64,000 bases of DNA. It comes from Chimonanthus salicifolius. Taxonomy: Eukaryota > Streptophyta > Magnoliopsida > Laurales > Calycanthaceae. Below, in pieces: positions 22,690-33,954 of the stretch. The number at the start of each line of letters is the position of its first letter. Position 1 is the stretch's first letter. The DNA lies in NCBI GenBank assembly GCA_013350335.1, contig CM023540.1:15567828-15631827 (forward strand), given 5' to 3'. The translations under genes were made by a program, and so were the position numbers. The notes beneath the pieces are model-generated. The model made no database searches. It was given only the letters and a program-made list of their open reading frames with translations, and was not told the origin of the DNA.

Positions 22690-23033
22690 CACTGACCTTT
22701 CAGTTCATTCGAATAAATATCATTCATTCAAATGAACCAAACTGTTCATTCGAACTAATAAACATATATATGTCAATCCTTACAAAATTCGACTCATTCA
22801 TTCAAACGAACTAAGTTATTCATTCAAACGAATAAACACTCGTTCGAAGGAACGAAAGTTACACTAAGGTGTGTGTTCGAATGAGTATATTCATTCGAAC
22901 GAATTGACAATGAACTGAAATTTCGTTCGAATGAATTTATACGTAGGGGTAGAATGGTAACTTCACTAAAAAATTCAAAAACTGGGTGTGTAGAAGCAGA
23001 TTTTCCTGGTGTTTATATGCCTAGCTTAAATAT
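22690..23033. mobile_element. MULE-like terminus (copy 3) with TTCGAATGAA palindromes
   Basis: 22690-22945 carries a dense run of TTCATTCGAATGAA-type imperfect palindromes. 22948-23033 (AGAATGGTAACTTCACT, CTGGGTGTGT, TGGTGTTTATATGCC) matches the outermost segment of the element at 2224-6234 in the same order and spacing. It is read as one terminal repeat of a third related element; the mate was not found. Confidence 0.5.
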
Positions 23034-23039
23034 AGTGAT

Positions 23040-23660
23040 AGATTTTGGTTCCCATGGGAACTCAAGCTTACCATATTGAGAAGATGGATGTAAACTCTGT
23101 GGCAATAAGGCAACATTTAATGGACCATTCTTCCACCTCTCGAACTTGTGTTGTATGCCATGATGATTCCACTTTGTATTCGCTCATTTCCCATACAGTG
23201 GCAACATTATCTTTGTCATACATGACTACAGCAAGATGCCCTTCCAAATTGCACAAAATCCAATAATAACCATACAAAACTTGGCAAATGGGAGGGGGAG
23301 GAACCTTCAAATTGCAAGATCCCACAACTTTAAACTGCCCTTGTAGGGGCCCAAAGTATCAAAATGGCAATTGATAATGCTTGTATCTCTTGGCATCCCC
23401 AATTGTACAAAGTACAAGTTAGTCGCGTCCAGGGGATGTTCATGCACACGAACGATGAAAGAGTTGTTCGATTCATTGATCATCTTTCTCTTGCAGTAGT
23501 GGGTTAGGAAGGATCGGGTGAAATGGTTCACTGATGAAATCACGAGATCTGATTATTTGACGCCAGTTTCTGTATACCCGACGGCACTGGAGGAGAGAAT
23601 GGATTCCTGGCTCAAGATTATCCAGCACTGACTCTACCCAGTTCGTCCATGAAAATCAAT
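23040..23660 (-). pseudogene. F-box / F-box-associated domain pseudogene
   Basis: On the minus strand an F-box tail reads SLLQCRRVYRNWRQIIRSRDF (23600-23540). A frameshift leads to an associated-domain start (HFTRSFLTHYCKR, LYFVQLG). A second shift near 23320 leads to VVGSCN, then LEGHLAVVMYDKDNVATVWEM and VESSW. These are the landmarks of plant F-box-associated interaction proteins, which recruit substrates to SCF ubiquitin ligases. The N-terminal half of the F-box and the C-terminus are missing, so it is a decayed fragment, probably an old retrocopy or duplicated gene. Confidence 0.65.
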
Positions 23661-24216
23661 TCTTTTAGGATTTCTTTGAATTTAACGCAAAGGATTATCA
23701 TTGCCAAAAATAAATCGAAATCATATTGGGGGTACTGATGAAAAACTCGTTCTCTGCATTCAATGTTTAATATAGACGTAAGAGACAGTGATGGTGATAC
23801 TGACCGGATAGAAACTAGGACATCCTACTCAATCGCTTAAGCGAAAGCGCAACCCATGATCTAACAGTAAATCCAACCCTCTTAAGTAATGAAAATCAAT
23901 TGAATCCACTAATTTAGGACACTTGCAACTGGGTTTTCAAAAGTCCGATTTTTGTTTCAAACCCTCTACAACCACAAGTCAAGTTTATATGACAATTTTG
24001 AATGCCAATTTGAAGTAGTTGAGACTGGTTTTGATTAAAATAACCCTAACTTTCCTATCGGATCTAAGTGAGTCATATTCGGGTCTGCAAAACAGTGCAG
24101 AACACCTATAAAGGTTCGGGCCTTTAAGGCTTAGAAACGGGTCAGCCTACAGATGAGCAGGATAACAGTGAACCTGCAACCAAAATGGATGGTACAGGGC
24201 CTGCTTATGGTCTTAT

Positions 24217-24507
24217 CAGGGGTAGAAAATTCGGCTGAATTGAGATTTCGGCCTAATTTTCGTATCCATCGAGATCTTGGTTCGGCCAATATTTTTTCTC
24301 TCTCTTCAAAATCCTTTTTTTAGGAAATTTCGGTGACTTTTTTATTTGAAAAAATTCATTTAAAAAAAATTAAGAGACTGTTTTAAAAAATATAAAATAT
24401 ATATAATATCGGCTGATATCCTAGGCCGATATTCACCCAGTATCGGACGAATATAGACTAGAAATATCGACTGGGCCCGCAATCGATATTTGTTTGTTAA
24501 CCCCTAG
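24217..24507. mobile_element. hAT-type MITE with ATATCGGCCGAT-like core (copy 1)
   Basis: The left end CAGGGGTAGAAA and right end TTAACCCCTAG are inverted. The interior carries diverged ATATCGGC.GATAT motifs near 24408-24490. It matches the outline of the better preserved copy at 62812-63033. No clean target duplication is visible, so it is an old copy. Confidence 0.5.
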
Positions 24508-26166
24508 GTCGAGGCTAATACTAGGCTAACAGTTAAAACTGAGGGCCCACTAGATCACCCTCAAATCAGCATACGATCATGATGTTTACGTTCCATGGCA
24601 GTGCGAAAATCAATGGGCTGTCAAATTTGACATATTTTGGACCATGGACAAGGACTGGGCCTCAATAAAAGGGCCTTGTCACAGTACAAGCCCGTTAGCA
24701 TAATCTCGCATGTATCAGATGGTCCATTATAATCTTCACTATTCGGCTTTAGCATAATTTAATTAAAAAACAACAGTTTTGTTGGATTTGAAGAAATTAA
24801 AAGATAGAGTAGTTTAGAGATACTCAAATTAGGTATTCCATGGAAGGAAGAAAATCTTTAGTAGGAGAATTAAAAACAAAATTTGAATGGCAAAAAATCA
24901 TAGAAAGAGAATTTTACTTAAGATGAGGAAATAGTGTCATTTTTGTGTGTTTTTGGCAAAGAGCTCTTATTTTAGAGAAGAAGGGAGAAAAGTGTCATTT
25001 CTATTATTTTATTTTCTCGTCGTCATCTAAGTCATTTTTCCATCAATCTGAGTTAGCTTATCAAACTATTTTTATAGACTAATTGTTTATTTGATACTCA
25101 TTGGACTTAAATCCATAATCTCAGGCTGTAATAGTATATCCTTTATCAATTGTACTTAAAGTTTTTACCATATACTTTCATGCTTTATAGTTTAAAAAAT
25201 GACAACTAAATTGATGTGAGCGTAGGTAGTTTATTGAAAGAGCTTTCCAACGAATGTAAGAAAGCCGAAATTCGAGTTATGAAACTCAAATTATGACTAT
25301 TAACCCCAATTTGAGCTCCTCCTAAAACAACTCATTTGTCATCAAATTGGGAACCTTTGGAGTCTTTTTTTTTTTTTTTCTATTTTTACATTTTTGTGTT
25401 TTTTCTTTGCATTTTGATTGGCTCAGTAAGCCTTCCATTGTTCTAATGTAATGTGCATGGATTGCTCCCAATGAGAGTCAAATCCATTGTGTATCTTAGG
25501 GTTTATTTCCATTCCATTTAGGTCAAATTCGTCCAAACGAAGTTGCCCTAGGTTAGGGTCTAGTTTTGAGTCATAAATTAGGGATTTCTTTGAGTCATCT
25601 TGTACTCTATATAAACCCATGTATATGGGCGAATTTTACCAGTAATAATAAAAAAATTGGAACCCAAAAACTCAGTTGAGTTGGTCATGTGCAGCACAAC
25701 CGGGACCTTGTGCTCAAGGCTTTTTTCAGCCAAAAGGATTGGGGAATCGAAGAAACAAGTAAATACCATGTTATTTTAATCCTTAGCGTTTCTATGTATT
25801 GACTATTGAGTAATGTTTAAGTAAATGTTTCTTTCCTCCATTTCAATTTCGTTAATTGATTTAAAGAGAGCATTTTAATCTTAAGTCAATCATAAAAACT
25901 TAGGATTCATATGAAACTTGTTATTCGCGATTATCCAACAAATAACCTGTTCATGGATGCTTGAACGACTATGAAATCCATTAATCGTAAGATTATTGAA
26001 CCCAAAATCCTGGTCACTATAAGGGAAAACTTTTGACAAATCCAAAATCCTGATCACTATAAGGGAAAGCGTCTGACGCTACCCATGCTTGCATCATAAC
26101 TTTACGTTATTCTTTATCTACCTTTAAAAATAATCATAATTCCAATTCTCAAATCTTCATGATTAT
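24508..26166. other. spacer; possible LTR-like piece
   Basis: No gene is recognised. 25480-25670 has LTR-like signals (TATATAAACCC at about 25608, then an AATAATAAAAAAATTG stretch) but no mate or flanking duplication. 25995-26070 holds a short direct repeat (AATCCTG.TCACTATAAGGG, two copies 46 bp apart). Confidence 0.4.
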
Positions 26167-26512
26167 TGTTAGGGCTGCTGCAAACGAGTCCCACATTAGA
26201 AGTGTAGAGCGAAATCTAAGAGTTTATAAAGGACTTGAGTCACACCACCTAGCAGGCTACTCTTTTGGGTTAGAAGTCCACGTCCTAACAATTGGTATCA
26301 GAGTCAAGTCTCAAGCTACCTCATATAGACTCAAGTGATTCTCCAAGCAAAACGAGATAGGCAGCGTCGCTCTCTCCATCGGAAGGCCTCAGGGGGGAAG
26401 ATTGTTGGGGCTAGTGCAAAAAGTCCTCACATTGGAATTATAGTGAGAGATCTAGGAGGTCACTTCATTTAATATGTTAATTTCTTGAGTTGGAAGCACA
26501 AGTCTTATAAAT
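26167..26512 (+). mobile_element. TRIM (miniature LTR retrotransposon)
   Basis: A 124-bp 5' LTR (26167-26290) runs from TGTTAGGGCTGC to GTCCTAACA. It is followed by ATTGGTATCAGAGTC, a good initiator-Met primer-binding site (26291-26305), about 85 bp of internal sequence, a polypurine stretch AGGGGGGAAG (26391-26400), and a second LTR starting TGTTGGGGCTAGTGC (26403). The 3' LTR decays near 26512. There is no coding capacity, as in all TRIMs; mobilisation depends on another element's proteins. Confidence 0.75.
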
Positions 26513-26849
26513 AATATAATTAATCATATGCAAATATAATTATAATTGATAGAAGGGCAGAATCATGCAGCATGCTCTTGAAAAACTATCCTCAAGACAT
26601 TAATCATGAAAGGAGAATATGAGAGCAGCAGATGCCACTTTCCTCTTGAAGCCATTGAGTGGATTTCGCTTTGTCAGTTGTTGGCCCACTTCCTTGACAT
26701 AAATTTTTCAAAGTACAGGATGGATGACTTGTTCTTTAGATAATCGGAGACACACCTGAACCAATCCTATCAGGCTTGGAAATATAAAAGTACTTGTCTG
26801 CAAGAATAATGTATAGTTATTTTTGAACCTTTGCTTTCAAATGAAGGCA

Positions 26850-26894
26850 AGTGTGTGTGTGTGAGTGTGAATGTGAGTGTGAGTGAGAGTGTGA
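26850..26894. repeat. GT/GTGTGA microsatellite
   Basis: A (GT)n run passing into GTGTGA-type variants. Confidence 0.9.
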
Positions 26895-26997
26895 AGTACT
26901 GATTGCAACAATGGTTGTGGAGAAGATCATGTTTTAGGTTGGTCAACAAGTTGATATGTAATAGGTTCCACAAAGTTTAATGGCTCCATTAAATATA

Positions 26998-27240
26998 GGC
27001 CAATCATTCTAATACGGGTAAAATCGGTTAGAACACACGGGATAAAATAAAATTTTCATTTTATTCATACTGGTGTATCGCTCATCAAGTACCGGTGTAC
27101 CGATAACACGCCGCTGTATGTATATGTCCTGCATATCGATACACCAGTATTCGATGAACGGTATACCGATAAGGGTAAAATAAGAATTTCACCCATCTCG
27201 TATCTCCTAACAAATTTTACCTGTGTTAGGATGGACATCC
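26998..27240. mobile_element. 243-bp fold-back MITE with 9-bp duplication
   Basis: TTAAATATA (26989-26997) and TTAAATGTA (27241-27249) flank an almost fully self-complementary unit. Both arms contain CTAA.AC.GGTAAAAT, then an ATTTTA-rich part, then TACTGGTGTATCG. The loop is at about 27105-27125. A 9-bp duplication with GG..CC ends fits a Mutator-type MITE. Confidence 0.7.
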
Positions 27241-27546
27241 TTAAATGTAATGAGAATGTATGTGTTCTACAGCTCCTAACAATCAGTACTAGCTGTTATT
27301 AGGGTTTTTTTTAAATATATTTTTATGTTTTTTAAAATAATTTAGTAAGAATTTATTTTTTAATTTAAACAATTTTTTACATTTATTTGTCACTAGCCTA
27401 ACATAAGAAAAGTTTACTTAATAAATGGGTCGAGCCTGAGTGCGTTTAACTCATTTAACAAATGAATTTAAATTAGTAGCTATTTGATTTAGGTTATCGT
27501 TTAATAAGTGAATAAAATGTGTCAATCTATTTAAATTTCATTAGGT

Positions 27547-27622
27547 ACTAACCTCATGTTAATTCACTTAATAAATGAGTTATTCTAACCTCATATTAAT
27601 TCACTTAATAAATTAGTTATTC
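27547..27622. repeat. 40-bp tandem duplication
   Basis: CTAACCTCATGTTAATTCAC and CTAACCTCATATTAATTCAC begin two adjacent units ending in TTAGTTATT-like sequence. The second is interrupted by the MITE at 27621. Confidence 0.7.
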
Positions 27623-27796
27623 TAGGAAAAGTGATTTTTGTACCATGAGTTTTTCTTATGGTGCACCAAAATTAAAAGAAAATCCAATTTTACCCATATT
27701 TTTGAAAATGGAGAGGAAGCAAAATTGAAATTTCTTTTAATTTTTGTGCACCATGAACAAAAACTCACAATACAAAAATCACTACCCTTATCCTAG
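27621..27796. mobile_element. 176-bp fold-back MITE
   Basis: Both ends carry CTAGGA then AGTGATTTTTGTA and, further in, TATGGTGCAC / GTGCACCATG and AAAATTAAAAG in inverted orientation, giving arms of about 60 bp. TTAT lies on each side (27617-27620 and 27797-27800) as a possible short target duplication. Confidence 0.65.
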
Positions 27797-28267
27797 TTAT
27801 GGGTCAAAATGTCAAATTGACTCATTTAGAATTATTACGAATTGGGTCAACCCATTTAACAAATTATTTAGAGCATATGCAATTCAGCTAGGTCAATCAC
27901 TTCATAAATGGATTGGAGTGAAACTTAGGTCAACCATCTTAAGATTGGTTAGATTAACTCATTTAATAAAAGTATTTTACTGTAAAAATCCAAAAAAATC
28001 TTTAATTTATTTGGTATTGTAAAACATTGTTTAAACTCATTCATTAATTTTAAACTACTTAAAATAATACTTTAATTGACCTTTTGTTATTGTTTTTTCT
28101 TAGTATTACCACAAAGTTGTTCGGAATTGACATTACATAAATCTTCAAATCCTTCACATTAAGGTTATCAACAGATTGGATTCCGGCCAGACCCCCTCGG
28201 TGACAAATTTGCTGATCTTCTGATTAAGATAATGGGTAGATTGGATTTAGTGATTAGAATCTTATAG

Positions 28268-28440
28268 ATTTTTTTTTTTGAATTTACGTGTGGGAAGTTG
28301 TGGGGAATCCAACGTAAAACTCCCACAGATGATACCCTACTACTCTTAGGACACACTAAGTAAAGTCATAATGTTCAAACCTGACACCTCCCAATTTCAT
28401 AAGCTGGAGATTATCGATTAAGCTAAACCTATATGAGCAA
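28268..28440 (-). mobile_element. tRNA-derived SINE (family 3)
   Basis: The minus strand begins with an A-box-like TAGCTTAATCG (about 28415-28430), then a B-box-like GGTTTGAACATT (about 28375). It ends in a poly-A tail, seen as T11 at 28269. A related, tail-less piece lies at about 28905-28970. The sequence between the two has no recognised gene. Confidence 0.55.
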
Positions 28441-29050
28441 TTTTGTGATACAATCAGATCACCAATTGCCATATGAATGATTGAGAAGTAAAGTAGTTAT
28501 TATAAAAAGTTTTACTAACTTTGTACATGGCTATAATGATTAGTTCACTCTTAAATTAATTCATATACCCATTTGTAATTTATTGCACTAGTGCTATAGC
28601 ACTAATTGAATTCATTCTCATTAAATTAAATAATAATTTAATTAGTAATAATAAAGACTTGGAAAGCATATTTTCCCGCACACTGCTTCACCTAGGAGAA
28701 CTCCATCAAAATTATGAAAAAGCCACTATCATTTAGGTTAGATGGGATGCACTGCTCATTAGAAAAGGGCCTCTATCATCGATTGGAAGTGACAAAAGAA
28801 TATTTCAAATGTTCTAATTGCAAATATGGCATGGTTTACTTCTCGAGTCAAAATCTATACATGTGTTACTCATTGTCATTAGAGTACACCAGATGAGGTT
28901 ATGGAGAATCAAACTTAATATCTCCCGCTTTCTAAGACAGGAGATTACTAGTTAAACTACACCTATATTAATTGTAAATATAGCATGGTTTATCTCTCCA
29001 CTCAATATAGTTAAAGTGACAACAGAGACATGACAGTAATTTTTATGGAT

Positions 29051-29230
29051 TTTTTTTCTTAGAGAGAAACTCAAGATCTTCACGTCTTTTCGAATATGAG
29101 GACATTGGATAAAACTCTAGATGCATGCAATCTTTCACAAGCCACGGACATTTAGTGACTATGAAACTCAAACCTGAGACCTCTGATTCCTGAGTCAAAG
29201 TGACTACCAGTTGAGCTACTTCATGCGAGG
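29051..29230 (-). mobile_element. tRNA-derived SINE (family 1-like)
   Basis: The minus strand has a perfect A box TAGCTCAACTGG (29207-29218) and a B box GGTTTGAGTTTC (about 29163-29174), followed by a 110-bp body and an A tail (T run 29051-29058). It is too diverged in the tRNA part to be a functional tRNA gene. Confidence 0.65.
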
Positions 29231-31100
29231 TTTTTTTTTTTTCATAAATTATTTTAGTGCACAAAATTTATTTTTAAAAAGTATTTATACAAATATATTT
29301 CATATTGCTTCAACGGCTTATAAACAATATTTAAGACATTTAATTATTTTAACTTTTAATATACAATTCAAAATTTTAATGGACTAAGAGAGGATAATGT
29401 GAAATTCAATGATAAAGGCTATTTGAAAAAAAAAAAACATTTAAAAGAGATTCATGAGAATTTCATGTGATAAGTCATAATGTTTCTTTGCAGAAATGAT
29501 CCATGAATGAAAAAGAAAGTCAAAGACTCCCAAAAAGTTATGAAAAAAGTGTTTGAAGGGAATAAATGGTAATCATATCCTTTGTTGGTCGGCCTCGCTT
29601 TGTCATGCTTAGGTGTCTTAAGGTTATGTGATTAGGGATTTAGGACTTTGTTTTTAATTAAATAATAGCTATTTTCTTCTTCTCTATAACTTGGGTGTCT
29701 CCATCCCATGTTTAAGATAAATTTAATGTGTATCAACTTTTGGTTTGTAGCTAAATTATACATATGTATGAATTTTTAAGGTATACATATTTTTACTTAA
29801 GTGGGAGATTTGAAGGTGAGATCAATTGCACGATATACAAAATTATTTATAAGCATCGTATTTTATATGACTATGGCGAGAGTCCTAATGGAGACTTAAA
29901 TTAATTTTCAAAAGTTCAAGTCAACTGAGCTACGTTATGCATTTAGAATTTTTAAGAACAATTATAAAGCTTAATGAAAAACTCTAGAGAGACTTTTCAA
30001 GTATTTCCATTAAGAAGGTAATCTTTTAAATTTTAAAGTGAAGTATTTTTTTTTTTTGATAAAATATATAAAAGAAAAAGAAATGTCATTGGGTGTTTAA
30101 AATTTGAGCCTCATTTGATTATTTGGGAGATGGGGTTATTCTTTTTGTGCTTTAGATTGTCATCATGATTCTTGTTTGGTTAATATTTATTACCATATAT
30201 ATAATTTAATATTAGGGATTAATATTAGTTTCTCATTTGTCTTTTCTTAAGTATAATGGAGAACCAAAGCAGGAGCTAAGTACAATGTCCACTCTCCCAT
30301 TGTTAGGCTTTGGATCTTTAACCATCCAATTTGGCATCATGGTTAGGTTGATAATTTTTATAAATGGGATAGTTTTGTAGCTGATGCCATAAGAGATATA
30401 TAATATTGTGGGATGCCATAACTTAATCTTTAAATTAATCATAATGTTAGAAAATAATATTAAAAATTAAAAGATTTTAACTAATATAATATAAAGTCAT
30501 ACGATTAATAGCTTAGAGTTTAATTTTAATTGCCACATTTCATGATTAAAATAGAATGATTATACAAAAGCCACATAGTAGATTGAGATATATAGGGAAT
30601 CATATAAAGGGTGCATCAAGTTTTACCCCAACAAATCATTATTCCTCATAGTGCAACTTGAGTAAGGCAGGTCGAACCCTGAGTCAATTTGAATTAGAAC
30701 CCACATTGCAGGGGGTCAAACCTGTGTTGGGCTTAGATACTTTGAACTCGTGCTGGCCATAACAATAAATAAGGGCTCAATTTGAACTCATTATAAATTA
30801 TTTAACCCATCCATCTATTCTATTAAGTTTTATGTATTTTCATTATTGAATAAATTTGAATTCTTTAAGCCTTTAAAAAAACATATCTTTCCTTATTTCA
30901 TCAAAATCAAAAATTTACAAACATGAGTGTGGGCCATAAGCATCATCATCAAACTGGGCCAGTGATAAGGCCCACCTTTTTAAGAGACCCTCGACAGAGA
31001 ATACATGCCCTCATTGAAGATCAAAAAAGCTGAAGTGAGCTACCATTATCATGTTTTAGTCAAATCCATCAGGCCCGGCCCAGGTAATCATTATGTATTC
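29231..31100. other. AT-rich spacer
   Basis: No gene or complete element is seen. A weak SINE-like trace (TAGCTCAGTTGA on the minus strand) lies at about 29918-29935. 30650-30740 has a GGGTCAAACCTGTGTTGGGC stretch of unknown origin. Confidence 0.4.
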
Positions 31101-31292
31101 TATTTTTTTAACATCGAGGAGTTCAAGCCTCTTACAACACCTAACTAATCCTTGAAATATATGCAAACCTCTCTATCCACATACAACAGGTAACATTGTA
31201 GGGAGTGACCCTTTTATATTGAGATTGACTTGAACTCAAGACCTCTCTCATCTCAAACGAATTCTTGACGGTCAAACTGACCCTCACAGGTT
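31101..31292 (-). mobile_element. tRNA-derived SINE (family 2)
   Basis: Same body as 59181-59371 at an estimated 75-80% identity: TTCAAGCCTCTTA, TGCAAACCTCTCTATCCAC and GACTTGAACTCAAGACCTC. On the minus strand it has a B box (GAGTTCAAGTC), a degenerate A box and an A tail at 31101-31109. Confidence 0.65.
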
Positions 31293-32310
31293 ACGTAATC
31301 ATTATGTATAGTGTTAATATCAAAGAAATTGCTATTTCCTCACTATTTTAATTGTGTTTTTTGTTCATCCATCCGTACATCTATCTACTCCATGCTTAAC
31401 GGCTAAGAAAGAAGCAACGGGTTGAACTTGCAACTGTTTAAATGTCATGACTTAGAACACTTCCTTCCCATCTTTGATCCACTAATGAATAAGATTTTCC
31501 CCATAAAAATATACATAATAGGTTATTTGATGTTATATAATACAATGTAAGAAATATAAATGATGACTTCAAGACCTTAAGTTTAAATCAAGCTTGAAAA
31601 CTTGAGCTTTAGGGCCCTTCGTTAGGCTCTATTTTTTAACCAAAATTGGACCTAAGCACATACCTTGGCGTTAAAAATGCTGAACATCGATACATATCGG
31701 CATTATATTCGTATCGGTGCAATGTACCGTATTAGCTGAATTCTGTCAATACAATTTTTTTCTCTTTCGAATTTATATTGAATTATACCGTAACGGTAGA
31801 ATTTATGTACCACGATTAATACGGTTTGACCCTTATAATTTCGCAACGATTTGGCTGATAGACAATTCGTTACCTAAACACAAACCTAAGCCACCAAAGC
31901 TCTAAATTTTGGTATATGTCAGGCCTGCACATGTTGGGCTGAGTGAGGTTGTATTTCTAATTCTAGTCTCATCAAATGGCTTATAAAATAATTAATGGTT
32001 TACAATGCCATGATGATCATATGAGGGTGATTTTCACCTACCCATGATGATATGGTCCTCTACACTCGCCATTAGAAAATGTAGAATCATTTTAATTTGA
32101 TGATTATTAACCATTCTCATGAGTTGTTCTCCCAATGCTTTAAGCATTATAAATAGACATTACAATTCTAATAACAAGTAATTACACATTGTAATACTAT
32201 TTATATTCCATTTTATATATATGAAAAAGAGAGATTTAAAATTGTGCAAATAGTTATGTTATTAAACTCATGAGTGATGTTAAATTTTACGAGAGGGTAA
32301 TAGAGGTTTA
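31293..32310. other. spacer without recognised features
   Basis: AT-rich. A short stretch near 31680-31735 has ATCGATAC.ATCGG-type motifs resembling the MITE cores described elsewhere, but no termini. Confidence 0.35.
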
Positions 32311-32314
32311 TGTA

Positions 32315-32875
32315 AGACAAGAATCAAGTATAAGAAAATCAATTTTGACTCATGCCAAATAGATCTATAGCAAAAGTCATCTTTATAGTAAGAAAATTCA
32401 TAGAGAATTTTAAAGAGAGCAACAGCAACTTGTATATGGTATTTATTGATTTAGAAAAAGCTTATGATAGAATACCCAAAAATTTATATAAAAACCATTA
32501 ATAAATACATTCTTAATAAATATGTAAAAATTATATAAGATATATATGAATGAGCAACTACTAATGTTAGAACGATGTGGAAAGATGATGGAATTCTCAG
32601 TTGGAACGAGACTTCACCAAGGATCTGCATTAAGAGTACACCTATTGCACTAATCATATATAACTTGGCTTCGAGAATCTAAAATGGAGTGTCATGGTAT
32701 TTCCTTTTTCCAAATATAACAAAAAGATTATATATAGAGTGTAACTTTTAGTAAAGCAATAGATAGGGAAGGTAATCGAAATAAAATTGAAACTAACCTA
32801 GTATCACACTGTGATAAATTTAGATACTTAGATTCTATGCTATGATCTCACAGAGAATTTAATTATGACAAATAA
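32315..32875 (+). pseudogene. LINE reverse-transcriptase remnant
   Basis: Plus-strand pieces in shifting frames read FIVRKFIENFK, NLYMVFIDLEKAYDRIP (RT block with the catalytic Asp), VGTRLHQGSAL, and a distal FRYLDSML segment. The order and the FIDLEKAYDR and LHQGSAL wording are those of plant non-LTR (RTE-like) retrotransposons. The YADD block and the endonuclease are not found. Heavily decayed. Confidence 0.65.
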
Positions 32876-33945
32876 AATATTTTTTTAATGGTTGTCTGAA
32901 TTTATTTTTTTTGAAAAATTATATTTTAAATTTTTTTAAAGGTTACAGGTCACGGATTGTCTAGCAAAACCCGGTTTAACCGTGGGTCACTGCGATTTTT
33001 TAATCAAACAATTTTATTAAAACCCGGCTCATAAAGTGGGTCATCGTAGTTGAACCATCCCAGGCTGAGTTTAAAAACACTGCCTCACAAGATTGTCACG
33101 CCATGAAAGTCTCATTGTAATAACCCGACCCTTAATTAGAAAAATGACAAATTTTTAGAACTATTAACTCGGCTTTGTGACCGTTAATATGATAGAGTAC
33201 AAAAAAAGCTTCTCGAAAAGGTATTATATGACCCGATCAAAGCTCGTTTGCTTAGTGATCCAGCCCGACGAAGTTCGGAGGGCATTTTGGACATTACTTA
33301 ATGTCTTTTGTTTTATATATAAAAATCATGAATAATGTCTTGTAAATTTGTTGAATGTAAAAGACCACTCTTCTGATATATTCAGACCTTAAAATTCACA
33401 CACATTAAGCTTTTGAATACGCTACTCAGTGGTATTTTCAGAATTTCACGAGTATTCCTTGAAACGTGTATTTTACACATGTTTTTATCTAAAAGCCCCG
33501 GTTTTCAAGATATCCCGTATTCCGAAAATTGGCAAACTCAGATCACAGTTGATCTGCATTTTATCAAACTCTTTGACATTTTTAAAATGTCGAAATGAGT
33601 ATTTTAAATACTTGTTTCGAAGTGTCAAAATCACGGTGATTATAAGCCGTCTATTTTATTAAAATATTAACTTTGTGAAAAATACTCCATTTTCGGTATC
33701 AAAACAGAAAGTGAACATTCCACCGTAGGTAAACCCCGTATTCTCAACACATTTGCTGTATCGAATTTTCACGAGTTGTGGTCTAATAAAGTTCGAACAG
33801 AAAAAAGTTAAGGTAACAGTTATTTTTACTGTTGATAAAAGATAAGATTTCATCTGCCAACGATAAATCAGCAGCTGAGATACTTCCAGCAGATCCAAGG
33901 GACAAGGTTCACACACCCAATCTCAAACAGTGATTTTTAAACCCC

Positions 33946-33954
33946 TATAAATAG
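33946..33954 (+). promoter_or_regulatory. TATA box of solo LTR 4
   Basis: TATAAATAG after ACCCC, 830 bp from the LTR start. Confidence 0.6.

Noticed and set aside
25480..25670. LTR with TATA box and A-rich end
   Set aside because: No second copy, no primer-binding site and no duplication; left as unassigned.
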